DNA from: Gemmatimonadaceae bacterium
GTDB lineage: Bacteria; Gemmatimonadota; Gemmatimonadetes; Gemmatimonadales; Gemmatimonadaceae
Direction: 5' to 3'
NCBI GenBank assembly: GCA_020846935.1
Contig: JADLCY010000011.1
Coordinates: 372,001-436,000, forward strand
Length of the DNA: 64,000 nucleotides
The notes beneath the pieces were generated by a model that was given only the letters and a program-made list of their open reading frames with translations, was not told the origin of the DNA and ran no database searches. Shown piece by piece: positions 1 through 8,483 of this stretch. The number at the start of each line of letters is the position of its first letter. Within the stretch, counting starts at the first letter, position 1. Both the position numbers and the translations under genes were made by a program.

Positions 1-805
1 CGACGATCGGCCACACGACCGTCGCGCCGCCGTCACGGGCAAACGCCGAGTCGGCGGCCGTGAGGGACGCGCGTGACAACCGCAGGTGTGCCGGCACGCC
101 GCCCCACGCCACACGCACCGACGCCCCAACGGCGTCATCGATCGACGGGAGGGCGCTCCCCGGTGGCGTGGCCCGCGGCGCAGGGGCTGCGGCCCGCAAC
201 CGACGGAAGGTCACCGGACCACGCGTCGTGGCCACGATGCGGCCGAGCGCGGCGTCCACCTCCTCCTCGACGAGCGGAGACACCACCGCGACCTCGACCG
301 AGTCGAAGCGCGCGTGTGCGTCGGCCACGGCACGCGCGGCCACAATGAGCGCCGCCCCGAGATGACCCCGTCCACCGACGGTGGTATCGGCCCGCAACCC
401 ATCGGGCGTGGTGGTGCGCGCCACCGTATCAAAAGCGATGACACGTAGCTCGGCGACACCGGTGGCCAGCGAATCGAGCACTGAAATGTGCTCGCGGGGA
501 TCGGCCACGGCTCGCGACCGGTCGACGACCACGACGCGCGCGACCCCGCCCACTCGCCAGCGCAGCAGCGGTCCCACGGCCGCAGCTCCAATAGCCAGGA
601 TCGCGAGCACGCGAATCGCGAGCACACTCAGGTCGCTCGGTTCGAGGCGGCGAAAACGCGAGGGTTGGGTGGCGGCAGGGAGGAATCGCGCCGTCGGCAG
701 CAGCCGTGGACGCGGGCGGCGCCACGAGAGCAGGTGCAGCGCACCGATCCCCGCCACGGCGGCGGCGACCGCCCACCACACCAGCGGCGACGCAAAGGCC
801 ATCAT
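1..805 (-). CDS. BatA-like membrane protein, 3' end beyond window
   Basis: The frame is open from an ATG at 805 to the window edge (268 codons), so the C-terminus is missing. The N-terminus (MAFASPLVWW, then a GIGALHLLSWRRPRPR stretch) has the two-helix, arginine-rich layout of the BatA/aerotolerance N-terminal domain (PF07584 type). It is followed by a second membrane segment (residues about 58-80) and a degenerate von Willebrand A-like fold starting RVVVVDRSRA. The start overlaps the DUF58 stop as ATGA, so translation is probably coupled. Proteins of this type follow MoxR and DUF58 genes in Bat operons and are thought to assemble membrane or secreted complexes; the substrate is unknown. The family call rests on motif reading and gene order. 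Confidence 0.75.
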   Translation of the reverse strand, partial: MMAFASPLVWWAVAAAVAGIGALHLLSWRRPRPRLLPTARFLPAATQPSRFRRLEPSDLSVLAIRVLAILAIGAAAVGPLLRWRVGGVARVVVVDRSRAVADPREHISVLDSLATGVAELRVIAFDTVARTTTPDGLRADTTVGGRGHLGAALIVAARAVADAHARFDSVEVAVVSPLVEEEVDAALGRIVATTRGPVTFRRLRAAAPAPRATPPGSALPSIDDAVGASVRVAWGGVPAHLRLSRASLTAADSAFARDGGATVVWPIV

Positions 806-1668
806 CCCACCGCCTGATCCCGCGCGCCCGCCACGATCGCGCGTACGCTGGCGACAGGATCATCCTCAGCGACCACGCGAACATAGGTGGCGCCGAGCGC
901 GATCCAGTCACGCCGAACCGCGTCCAGCCACGCGCCGAACGACGCGCCGTAGCCGGCCGCGCTCGTCGCGTCCACCGGGTACGGCTCGCCCGGACGCTCC
1001 GGATCCTCCACCAGTGCCACCGCCGGATCGAGGTCGAGTTCCCCGCGGGACACGAGGTGAAGGACCAGGACTTCTCCACCGCTGGCGAAGTGTGTCGCCG
1101 CTAGGCCACGCACCGCGCCTTCGTCGCCAAGCAGGTCGGTGACCAGCACGAGTCGCACGCCCGTTGCCACGCGCTGCAGCGTCGGCGCAAGCGGTGTGTT
1201 GCCCCCGACGTCGACGGCATCGAGTGCGGCCCCGATGGCGAACACGGCGTCGCGACGCGTGGTGGGCGCCAGCTGAGCTGACGCCGTTCCGCCAGGCACG
1301 AGCAGCGCCACGGGGTCACCGGCGCGCTGCGCGATGGCCGCGAGCCCCACGGTCAGCGCACATGCTGTCCGCCACTTGTCCCGCGTCGCCTCAGGGAACG
1401 CCATCGACGCCGAGGCATCCACGACGAACCAGGTCTCGTGGATCGCGCGGTCATCGGACAGGCGAACGAACGGACGGTCGCTGCGCGCGAGGAGCTTCCA
1501 GTCGAGGTCGCGCGGGTCGTCGCCCTGTCGGTACGCCCGATATTCGCTCAGCTCCGGCGCTCGCCCGCGCAAGCGGGAGACGTGCGTGCCGGTCCGCGCC
1601 CCACTCACGCGTCGGCGCGACGGCCACGTGAGCGAGCGAATGGCGTCCAGGAGGGGCCCGTGATTCAT
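802..1668 (-). CDS. DUF58 domain protein
   Basis: A 288-residue protein with the DUF58 hallmark YRQGDDPRDLDWKLLARSD near residues 50-68, followed by a von Willebrand A-like domain starting at VVDASASMAF, which gives a DxSxS metal-site pattern. DUF58 proteins are encoded next to MoxR ATPases and are thought to act with them in metal-dependent assembly or chaperoning; the biochemical role is not established. It lies 110 bp downstream of the MoxR gene and overlaps the BatA-like gene by 4 bp, so these three probably form one transcript. The ATG at 1668 is the natural start, because the conserved N-terminal segment LDAIRSLTWPSRR follows at once. Confidence 0.9.
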   Translation of the reverse strand: MNHGPLLDAIRSLTWPSRRRVSGARTGTHVSRLRGRAPELSEYRAYRQGDDPRDLDWKLLARSDRPFVRLSDDRAIHETWFVVDASASMAFPEATRDKWRTACALTVGLAAIAQRAGDPVALLVPGGTASAQLAPTTRRDAVFAIGAALDAVDVGGNTPLAPTLQRVATGVRLVLVTDLLGDEGAVRGLAATHFASGGEVLVLHLVSRGELDLDPAVALVEDPERPGEPYPVDATSAAGYGASFGAWLDAVRRDWIALGATYVRVVAEDDPVASVRAIVAGARDQAVG

Positions 1669-1778
1669 GACCGGCGACCGCTCTGGTCAGCGACCTGGTG
1701 TTTCGGGCGGACCGCCGGACCCGGCGGCGCCGCTGACTCCGTTTCCGACAGCCCTCATCTGCCTACCCAACCACCCGG

Positions 1779-2810
1779 CTATCCAACTGCAATGCCACTC
1801 CCGGGAACCTTGACCTCTCGCAACACACCGTCGATCACGCGTTCGACATCGATGCCCTCGGCCTGGGCTGTGAAGTTGGTGAGGATGCGGTGACGCAGCA
1901 CCGGTCGGGCGACCCGCACGATGTCGGCGGGACTCACCGCCATGCGGCCCTGCAACAGCGCGTTGGCCTTGGCACCGAGGATCAGCGCCTGACCCGCGCG
2001 CGGACCGGCGCCCCAGCGGACGTACTTCTTCACCACGTCAATCGTGGCGCCCTCGGGTCTCGAGGCACGCGCGAGCCCGGCCGCGTATGCCAGAATGGGC
2101 TCCGACGCCACGACGGAGCGAGTCAGGTGCTGCAGCGCACGTGCCTGCTGCGCATCGAGGACCGGTGTGAGTTCGGCCGGAGCGTCACCCGTGGTGGCCC
2201 GAAGGATCGCGATTTCGTCATCGGCCCCGGGATACCCGACGCGCACGTCAAACAGGAACCGGTCGAGCTGCGCCTCCGGGAGCGGATACGTGCCCTCCTG
2301 CTCGATCGGGTTCTGCGTCGCGAGCACGAAGAATGGCTCAGGGAGCGCCATGGTCTCGCCGGCCGCGGTCACGCGGTGCTCCTGCATGGCTTCGAGCAGG
2401 GCCGCCTGCGTGCGTGGCGGCGCGCGGTTGATCTCGTCGGCCAGCACGATGTTGGCAAAGATCGGCCCGCGGACAAACCGAAAATGCCGGCCGCCAGTGC
2501 CCGCCGACTCCTCCAGGATTTCGGTGCCGGTGATGTCGCTCGGCACGAGGTCCGGCGTGAACTGCACACGACGGAACTCGAGGTGCAGCGCCTCCGCCAG
2601 TGACCGGATCATGAGCGTCTTGGCCAGGCCGGGGACGCCAACGAGCAACGCGTGCCCCCCGGCGAGCAGCGCCATCAGCAGTTCGTCGATGGCCTCGTGC
2701 TGTCCGACGATGCGGCGTGCGACTTCATGGCGCAGGCGGGCCACCCCGGCCAGCAGGGCATCCGCGCCGGCGGTCGTCTCGGCGCGATGGATCGGTGTGA
2801 CGGTACTCAG
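1779..2810 (-). CDS. MoxR-family AAA+ ATPase
   Basis: AAA+ ATPase of the MoxR family. Walker A is GVPGLAKT (about residues 58-65 from the start used here), Walker B is ANIVLADEINRAPP, and sensor 1 lies around FVLATQNPIEQEGTYPLPEAQ; all are strongly MoxR-like. These ATPases work with the DUF58 and VWA proteins encoded next to them. The start is unclear. The only long-frame start is TTG at 2906, which would overlap the upstream gene by 100 bp. There is no ATG or GTG before the conserved domain. A CTG at 2810 forms a CTGA overlap with the upstream stop and gives MSTVTPIHRAE; I use it as the best guess. Confidence 0.85.
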   Translation of the reverse strand: MSTVTPIHRAETTAGADALLAGVARLRHEVARRIVGQHEAIDELLMALLAGGHALLVGVPGLAKTLMIRSLAEALHLEFRRVQFTPDLVPSDITGTEILEESAGTGGRHFRFVRGPIFANIVLADEINRAPPRTQAALLEAMQEHRVTAAGETMALPEPFFVLATQNPIEQEGTYPLPEAQLDRFLFDVRVGYPGADDEIAILRATTGDAPAELTPVLDAQQARALQHLTRSVVASEPILAYAAGLARASRPEGATIDVVKKYVRWGAGPRAGQALILGAKANALLQGRMAVSPADIVRVARPVLRHRILTNFTAQAEGIDVERVIDGVLREVKVPGSGIAVG

Positions 2811-3133
2811 CGGACTGGGCGCCGATGGCGGCTCGTAAGGAGCAGGATTGAGCCCGCGACGACACCTGCCGCGGCAAGCGACGTGTTCTCGTCGAGGATC
2901 TCCCAACCCGCCAGTTTCATCACGTAGTCGTCCGCATACTCAGCGGCGGGCACGAGCACCTCGAGGGCGCGTTCCTTCACGACGGACACCGGCGTATCTG
3001 CCGGCGCTTCGACCCGGATCGTATCCCAAACCTCGGGAACCTGCACGCGCAGCGTGATCAGCGGTTCGGTGCCTGTGCCCAACCGGATGGCGCCGGGACG
3101 GCTGCGGAGAGTAGTCGTGAACGGAGCGCTCAT
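2807..3133 (-). CDS. Ubiquitin-fold small protein upstream of MoxR
   Basis: A 108-residue protein whose second half reads like a ubiquitin-type beta-grasp. It has a strand LRVQVPEVWDTIRVEA, a helix VSVVKERALEVLVP, then WEILDENTSLAAAGVVAGSILLL, which matches the ubiquitin pattern of a dipeptide-led loop and a 'tL..lGv..Gs.L.L' ending. It ends in HRRPVR with no terminal Gly-Gly, so conjugation by the classical route is unlikely. It overlaps the gene before it by ATGA and abuts the MoxR gene. The fold call is from pattern only. A YukD/EsaB-like role as a non-conjugated partner protein is possible. Confidence 0.65.
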   Translation of the reverse strand: MSAPFTTTLRSRPGAIRLGTGTEPLITLRVQVPEVWDTIRVEAPADTPVSVVKERALEVLVPAAEYADDYVMKLAGWEILDENTSLAAAGVVAGSILLLTSRHRRPVR

Positions 3134-3426
3134 GCGGCACCAACCGGTGTGGCAACCACCGGGAGTACCGAGAAAAAGCGCGAGACCTGGGCATCGAACA
3201 TGTACGTCGAGCCGGTGACCCGCGTGTGCGCCCCGTCCTGCACGGCGGCGATCACGATCTCTTCGCCGCCCTGCCCACGCAGCGACAAGTGCCGATCGCT
3301 CGCCTGTTCGACGAACGCCGCATAAAGCGAGTTGCGCCGAGTGAAGAACTCGCGCGCGGCGGCGAGAACCTCGCCGGGCGCGAGCGTGGTGGAGGTCTCG
3401 AGCAGGGTACGTCGCTGGAGTGACAC
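3130..3426 (-). CDS. Small conserved-looking protein of unknown function
   Basis: 98 residues, soluble, with no membrane segment or signal peptide. It has an alternating hydrophobic pattern (HLSLRGQGGEEIVIAAVQ, then THVRVTGS-type strands), suggesting a small alpha-beta sandwich. I do not recognise the family. It is the first gene of the apparent operon and overlaps the ubiquitin-fold gene by 4 bp (ATGA), so it is probably made together with it and the MoxR-DUF58-BatA proteins. START-like or polyketide-cyclase-like folds sometimes look like this at low similarity, but I cannot support that. Confidence 0.7.
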   Translation of the reverse strand: MSLQRRTLLETSTTLAPGEVLAAAREFFTRRNSLYAAFVEQASDRHLSLRGQGGEEIVIAAVQDGAHTRVTGSTYMFDAQVSRFFSVLPVVATPVGAA

Positions 3427-3462
3427 GTGTCGGGCGGGAAGGAAGGTGATGCGGTGAGCTGG

Positions 3463-4749
3463 CTAGTTGGTCGGCGCCTCGAGGGGGAGTCGGACGACGT
3501 ACGTCACGCTGTCTGAACCACCCTCTACCTCGACCGAACCACCAAGCGTGTGCGCGAGGTGGATGGCGAGCGGCACCCCAAGTCCGGTGCCGCCAGCGCG
3601 GCCTTCGATCGAGCGATACTCCTGCAGCAGGGCCTCGAGCTCGCGCACCCCCGCGGCGCCTGCGGTGACAACGCGGTAGGCGACGTGATCGTTGCCTGCC
3701 TCGACCGAGACCCTCACCGGCTCCTGCGAATGCGTGCGGGCAGCCGACACCAGCAAGCTAGCCAGGAGTCGCGCGGTTTTGCGCCGGTCCGATCGGAGTC
3801 GCGGCGCGTCCTCGGGGCCGGTCTCGGCAAGGACGTGCACCGCCATGCCCTGCGCGTCGAGGAGTCGCCGCGCAGCGCCGATCGGTTCCCAGGGGGAGAA
3901 CGACTCCAGGTCGATCGGACCAGGCCCGGCGCGTAGCGCCGCGTACTCCAGCAGTTCGTCGATGCGCCAGAGCAGGTCTGCCGCCGAACGACGTGCGACG
4001 TCGAGCCGGGGGCCGTCCTCGTGCGCGTCGAGCGCCGCCAGGAGTGCGGTGAGGGGCCCTCGCAGGTCCTCGGACGCGTTGGCGAGAAACTCGTCGCGGC
4101 CTCGTCGCGCTTCGAGCACGGCGGCGTACTGCCGTTCCAGCTCGGCGTTCGTGTCGCTCAGCGCGGCGCTGGTCCGACGCAGTTCATCGGCGATCCGAAC
4201 CTTCTCGGCGATCGCCGCGATCTGGTCGGCGAGCAAGCGCATGAGGTTGCGCCGCTCCTGCGTGGCGGTCCCGGCCTCGGCGAAGTAGAACGTGACCGTA
4301 CCCAGTGCGCCGGCGCCGTTCTGCAACGGCAGGGCGACCAGCGAGCGGAACCCAAGTTCTGCCGCCACCTCGGCCCAGTCCTCCAGCGAACGATCGGTCG
4401 TCACGTCCGGCACCTCGATCAGGCGCCGTTCCGTCACCGCCTCTCCACTCGGCCCGAACCCGACCCGCACGCGCATTTCGCCGAGCCAGGGGCGAAACTT
4501 GGCCGGCCAGTTGAACGCGGCCGCGAGTCGCATCAGTTCGGAAACGCCGTCCACCAGGTAGATGGAGGCAAAGCTCGCCCCGATGAGCGGCGTGACGCGA
4601 TCCAGCGCGAACTGAAAGGCTTCCTCAGGCCGGTCGGCCTGGAGATACGCGTGCAGGATCTCCCGGATGGCATTGAGCTCGCGCTGCGCCGGATCAGGGG
4701 CAGCGGTGCGGGCAAAGCGTTCGTGGGTGAGGATTCGCGACCGCGACAC
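3463..4749 (-). CDS. GAF and degenerate histidine-kinase-like protein
   Basis: GAF domain (about residues 40-190) that could bind a small ligand, a coiled coil (190-220), then a region laid out like HisKA plus HATPase. The usual phospho-acceptor block (F-x-x-x-x-S-H-E-L-R-x-P-L) reads FLANASEDLRGPL, so the histidine is replaced by Glu227. The N-box asparagines are absent (LLASLLVSAARTHSQ), but the G2 box GGTGLGVPLAIHLAHTLGGSV is kept. It therefore looks like a pseudokinase. No response regulator is adjacent. A longer frame begins at GTG 4830; I prefer the GTG at 4749 because the extra 27 residues look non-conserved. The 220 bp from 4750 to 4972 hold no other gene. Confidence 0.8.
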   Translation of the reverse strand: MSRSRILTHERFARTAAPDPAQRELNAIREILHAYLQADRPEEAFQFALDRVTPLIGASFASIYLVDGVSELMRLAAAFNWPAKFRPWLGEMRVRVGFGPSGEAVTERRLIEVPDVTTDRSLEDWAEVAAELGFRSLVALPLQNGAGALGTVTFYFAEAGTATQERRNLMRLLADQIAAIAEKVRIADELRRTSAALSDTNAELERQYAAVLEARRGRDEFLANASEDLRGPLTALLAALDAHEDGPRLDVARRSAADLLWRIDELLEYAALRAGPGPIDLESFSPWEPIGAARRLLDAQGMAVHVLAETGPEDAPRLRSDRRKTARLLASLLVSAARTHSQEPVRVSVEAGNDHVAYRVVTAGAAGVRELEALLQEYRSIEGRAGGTGLGVPLAIHLAHTLGGSVEVEGGSDSVTYVVRLPLEAPTN

Positions 4750-4972
4750 GTCCGGGAAAGTAGACCCGCGGGCCACCGGGCGGATAGGCGGGCCGGCGCC
4801 GTGGGGCGCCGCTGCGCAGAGGCCAGCCACCGCCTCGCTGGCTCGTTAGGCCTTTCCGGTCGCGAGTGCGCGCCTTCGACTGGCCATCATTCGTGACCGG
4901 GGATGGCGCGGTGATCCTGGACCGTGCCAACCCCGCGCACCCGAATCACCCGCAGCGGACCGTCCCGGCGCG

Positions 4973-5656
4973 TCAACCCTTTCGTGGCCGTGACGCGCGC
5001 ACTTCGACGTTGTAGACGAGCGCGTGCGCCGGCATCGCCACCATCTGCGCCACCACCTCGGCCACGTCGTCGGGGCGCAGGGCCCAGGTCACGCTCGATC
5101 CGCCCGGGGTGAGTTCGGTCGCGACCGAACCCGGCATGACGCACGATACCCGGACCCCGTGGTCGCGGACCTCGAGCATCAGCGTCTCGGTAAACCCGAG
5201 CACCGCGTGTTTCGTCGCGACGTAGCCTGTCCCGCCCGGAAACGTCGTGCGACCGGCGATCGACGCGATGTTGATCACCTGCCCCGAGCCGCGGGCGATC
5301 ATGCCGGGAAGCACCGCGCGCGTGACGTGATAGAGGGCGTTGAGGTTCACGTCGACCATCCCGTGCCATTCGTCGGGCGTGAGTTCGAGGAATGGTTTCC
5401 TGAACATCACACCGGCGTTGTTCACCAGTACATCGCAGCGGACGCCGTCCAGCGCGAGCGCGAGCCCGGCCGCATCCCGCAGGTCGACTTCGAGGCCGGT
5501 GAAGGTCCCGCCGGCGCCCGTGATCGCGGCGCCTAACGACTCCAGCTCACCACGCGTGCGACCGAGGCCGACCACGTGGTGCGTCCCGGCGAGGCGGAGG
5601 GCGACGGCGCGGCCAATGCCGCGCGTGGCCCCGGTAACCAGCACGGTCGGTGTCAC
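4973..5656 (-). CDS. Short-chain dehydrogenase/reductase (SDR)
   Basis: Classical SDR of about 227 residues. It has the NAD(P)-binding TGATRGIG near the N-terminus, the NNAG motif (DVLVNNAGVMF), and the catalytic Ser-Tyr-Lys set: serine in NIASIAGR and YVATK. Substrate is not predictable. The GTG at 5656 forms a GTGA overlap with the stop of the M20 peptidase upstream, giving MTPTVLVTGATRG, the usual SDR N-terminus; an earlier frame start inside the peptidase gene is unlikely. Coupling to the peptidase suggests a two-gene operon, but no pathway is evident. Confidence 0.9.
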   Translation of the reverse strand: MTPTVLVTGATRGIGRAVALRLAGTHHVVGLGRTRGELESLGAAITGAGGTFTGLEVDLRDAAGLALALDGVRCDVLVNNAGVMFRKPFLELTPDEWHGMVDVNLNALYHVTRAVLPGMIARGSGQVINIASIAGRTTFPGGTGYVATKHAVLGFTETLMLEVRDHGVRVSCVMPGSVATELTPGGSSVTWALRPDDVAEVVAQMVAMPAHALVYNVEVRASRPRKG

Positions 5657-7011
5657 GACAGTTCCTCCACGATCGCACACGTGAGCCAGAGTCCGAATCC
5701 GATCGCATCCACGCCCACACGTTCATCGTGCCCGTGCATGCGCGACTCGTCGCCTTCGGTGAGCGGAAACGGCAACAGGCCGTAGCAGGCGATCCCCGCT
5801 TCGCGCAGCGCCGCGGAGTCCGTCGCGCCCGTGCTGAGGTACGGCACCGTGATCAGCCCGGGGTCCAGGCGTTCCACCGCGCGACGGATCGCCGCGAACG
5901 CCTCGGTGTCGATCGCCGAGGACGGCGACACGCGACCACTCGAGCGCACCGTGAACTCGATGGCCGGATCGTCGCAGACCGTGGTGAGCCGTGCGATGAG
6001 GTCGGCGAGCGGCTCGTCAGGCAGCATGCGCACGTTGAGCGTCGCGGACGCCTCGGTCGGGATCACGTTGGAGCGCAGCCCGCCGGTGATGAGCGTCGGC
6101 GAGATGCCGTTGCGCAGCGTCGCATCGAGACCAGGATCCTGCCTGAGCCGCGCGGCGCCGCGCGACACGCGGGCCTGATCATCGCTGGCGACGTCCGCCA
6201 TCGCCTCCCGCAGCGCTTCATCAGGCCAGATCACCGAGAGCGAGCGAAAGAACTCGCGCGTCACCGGGGTGAGCCGCAACGGCTCCTCGTGCTCGGCAAT
6301 GCGGGCCACGGCCCGGCTGAGCCGAGCGATGGCATTGCCCGCGAGCGGTACCGACGCGTGCCCGCCTGGACCACGCGCCGTGACCACCACGTTGTAGGGC
6401 ACCTTCTCGGCGCACTGCACGGCGGCGTAGAGGCGCTGGCCACCACGCTGCCGCACCCGACCTCCCTCGTTCAGCGCGACGTCCGCGGCGATGTCGTCGC
6501 GATGATGGTCCAGCACCCACTGGATGCCCAGCCGGCCACCCGCTTCTTCGTCCGACGTGGCGAGGAACACGAGGTCGCGGTCCGGTCGCTCGCCGGTGGC
6601 CTCGATCGCGCGCTGCCACAGCAGCATGGCCTGAAGGTTCGTCGCCAGCATGCCCTTGTCGTCGATGGCGCCACGGCCGTACACGTAACCGTCGGCGATC
6701 TCGCCGCTGAAGGGATGTTGCCGCCACTTGTCCCGTTCGACGCCCACGACGTCCATGTGCGCCATCAGCAGCAGCGCGCCCTTGCGACCGGTTCCGTGGA
6801 TGCGCGCGATCACCGCACCGCGCCCGGGCGCAGGCTCGAGCAGCTGGGCTCCGATTCCGGCTTTCTGCAACACGTCGTGGAGATATCGCGCCACGCCGAT
6901 CTCGTTGCCGGGCGGATTCACCGACTCGATACGAATCAGCGCCTGCAGGTGGCCGATGCACTCCCACAGCACGGCCTCCCGATCGGCAAGGGAAAGCTCG
7001 GAGATCCTCAT
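5653..7011 (-). CDS. M20 family metallopeptidase
   Basis: 452-residue M20/ArgE-DapE-type zinc hydrolase. Metal-binding HMDVVG (first His-x-Asp), the bridging Asp in GRGAIDDKG, the catalytic Glu pair in ATSDEEAGG, and a C-terminal MHGHDERVG histidine are all visible, with the dimerisation (lid) domain between. Such enzymes cleave dipeptides, N-acylated amino acids or carbamates; the substrate is not inferable here. The long variant starting at 7092 adds 27 unconserved residues; ATG 7011 (MRISELSLADRE) fits the family N-terminus. It lies 31 bp downstream of glyQS and overlaps the SDR gene by 4 bp. Confidence 0.9.
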   Translation of the reverse strand: MRISELSLADREAVLWECIGHLQALIRIESVNPPGNEIGVARYLHDVLQKAGIGAQLLEPAPGRGAVIARIHGTGRKGALLLMAHMDVVGVERDKWRQHPFSGEIADGYVYGRGAIDDKGMLATNLQAMLLWQRAIEATGERPDRDLVFLATSDEEAGGRLGIQWVLDHHRDDIAADVALNEGGRVRQRGGQRLYAAVQCAEKVPYNVVVTARGPGGHASVPLAGNAIARLSRAVARIAEHEEPLRLTPVTREFFRSLSVIWPDEALREAMADVASDDQARVSRGAARLRQDPGLDATLRNGISPTLITGGLRSNVIPTEASATLNVRMLPDEPLADLIARLTTVCDDPAIEFTVRSSGRVSPSSAIDTEAFAAIRRAVERLDPGLITVPYLSTGATDSAALREAGIACYGLLPFPLTEGDESRMHGHDERVGVDAIGFGLWLTCAIVEELS

Positions 7012-7042
7012 GGCTGGTCGCAGCGCCCGCTCGCCACGCGCG

Positions 7043-8401
7043 TTACAGGCTCCCCGCCTGCACGGCGCGACCCGCAATCCACTCGCCGACACGATCCGCC
7101 GCCACTCGGTCCTGGGCGAGCGTGTCGCGGTGCCGCACGGTCACCGTCTGGTCGGCGATGGTCTGGCCGTCGATCGTGATGCAGTACGGCGTGCCAATCT
7201 CGTCCTGCCGACGGTAGCGACGGCCAATGGCGCCGCTCTCGTCCAGGAACACCGGGAATCGCCGGCGCAGCTCCCTGGCCAGCGCATCGGCAAACTCCGG
7301 CATCCCGTCCTTCCTGACCAACGGAAAGATGCCCGCCTTGATCGGCGCGATCCGAGGATCGAAACCCAGGACGACGCGGCCCTCGGTTTCACCCGGGACC
7401 TCTTCCTCGCGATAGGCATTCACCAGCGCGGCGAGCGTCGTACGGTCGGCGCCCGCCGAGGTCTCGACGACAAAAGGCACGTACCGGCGGTTCGACACCT
7501 GGTCCACGTATTCGAGCCGCTTGCCCGAGTACTCCTGGTGCCGACCGAGGTCGAAGTCACCGCGATGATGCACGCCCTCGATCTCCTGGAAGCCTAACGA
7601 GCCGCCAAAGTCGAACTGGATGTCGAACGCGGCCCGTGCATAGTGCGCGAGTTCCTTTTCCGTGTGCTGATGGAACAGCAGCCGGTCCTCGGCAAGGCCG
7701 AGGTCACGGTGCCATGCCATGCGCTGCGCCTTCCAGTGCTCGAACGCCCCCATATGGTCGCCCTGGGGATCGACGAAGAACTGCATCTCCATCTGCTCGA
7801 ACTCCCGCGTCCGGAAGATGAAGTTCCCGGGCGTGATCTCGTTGCGGAACGCCTTGCCGATCTGCGCGATGCCGAACGGGATCTTCTGGCGCGATGCCTG
7901 CTGGACGTTGAGGAAGTTCACGTAGATGCCCTGCGCCGTCTCCGGGCGCAGGTACGTCACGCTCGCCGTGTCCTCCAGCGGGCCGACGTGCGTCTTGAAC
8001 ATCAGGTTGAACAACCGCGGTTCGGTGAGCTGACAATCGCTGTGCTCCCCGGGATGCCGGCTCGGCTTCCGCGGGCACGACGCGTCGCCGAGCTGGTCGG
8101 CCCGGAACCGCGCCTTGCACGCCTTGCAGTCGACCATGGGATCCGTGAAGCCGGCCACGTGGCCCGACGCCTCCCACACCCGTGGATGCATGAGGATCGC
8201 CGCGTCGAGGCCCTCGATGTCGTCACGTGAACGCACCATCGCGTGCCACCAGCGATCCTTGATGTTCCGCTTGAGCTCGACGCCGAGCGGGCCGTAGTCC
8301 CACACGGACCCGGCCCCGCCGTAGATCTCGGAGGACTGGAAGATGAAACCGCGCCGCTTGCAGAGCGACACGAGCTTCTCCATCACGTCGGGATAGGGCA
8401 T
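7043..8401 (-). CDS. glyQS: Glycine--tRNA ligase (alpha2 dimer type)
   Basis: 452-residue class II synthetase of the single-polypeptide type, which attaches glycine to tRNA-Gly. Visible landmarks are SSEIYGGAGSVWDYGPLG near the N-terminus, a zinc-like Cys cluster (CKACKARF), class II motif 2 (GKAFRNEITPGNFIFRTREF), and the C-terminal anticodon-binding domain starting near GFDPRIAPIKAGIFPL. ATG 8401 is a clear start (MPYPDVMEKLVSLCKRRGF). The next gene is the M20 peptidase. The 82 bp upstream, before the qhpE stop, probably carry the promoter. Confidence 0.97.
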   Translation of the reverse strand: MPYPDVMEKLVSLCKRRGFIFQSSEIYGGAGSVWDYGPLGVELKRNIKDRWWHAMVRSRDDIEGLDAAILMHPRVWEASGHVAGFTDPMVDCKACKARFRADQLGDASCPRKPSRHPGEHSDCQLTEPRLFNLMFKTHVGPLEDTASVTYLRPETAQGIYVNFLNVQQASRQKIPFGIAQIGKAFRNEITPGNFIFRTREFEQMEMQFFVDPQGDHMGAFEHWKAQRMAWHRDLGLAEDRLLFHQHTEKELAHYARAAFDIQFDFGGSLGFQEIEGVHHRGDFDLGRHQEYSGKRLEYVDQVSNRRYVPFVVETSAGADRTTLAALVNAYREEEVPGETEGRVVLGFDPRIAPIKAGIFPLVRKDGMPEFADALARELRRRFPVFLDESGAIGRRYRRQDEIGTPYCITIDGQTIADQTVTVRHRDTLAQDRVAADRVGEWIAGRAVQAGSL

Positions 8402-8483
8402 TGCGGACGTTCGTGGTCGAGGTGGGTCGAACCTTGGGGCGGAAGCGCAAGATAAGCGCTCGCAGCGCAGCCGGCCCGAGCGG

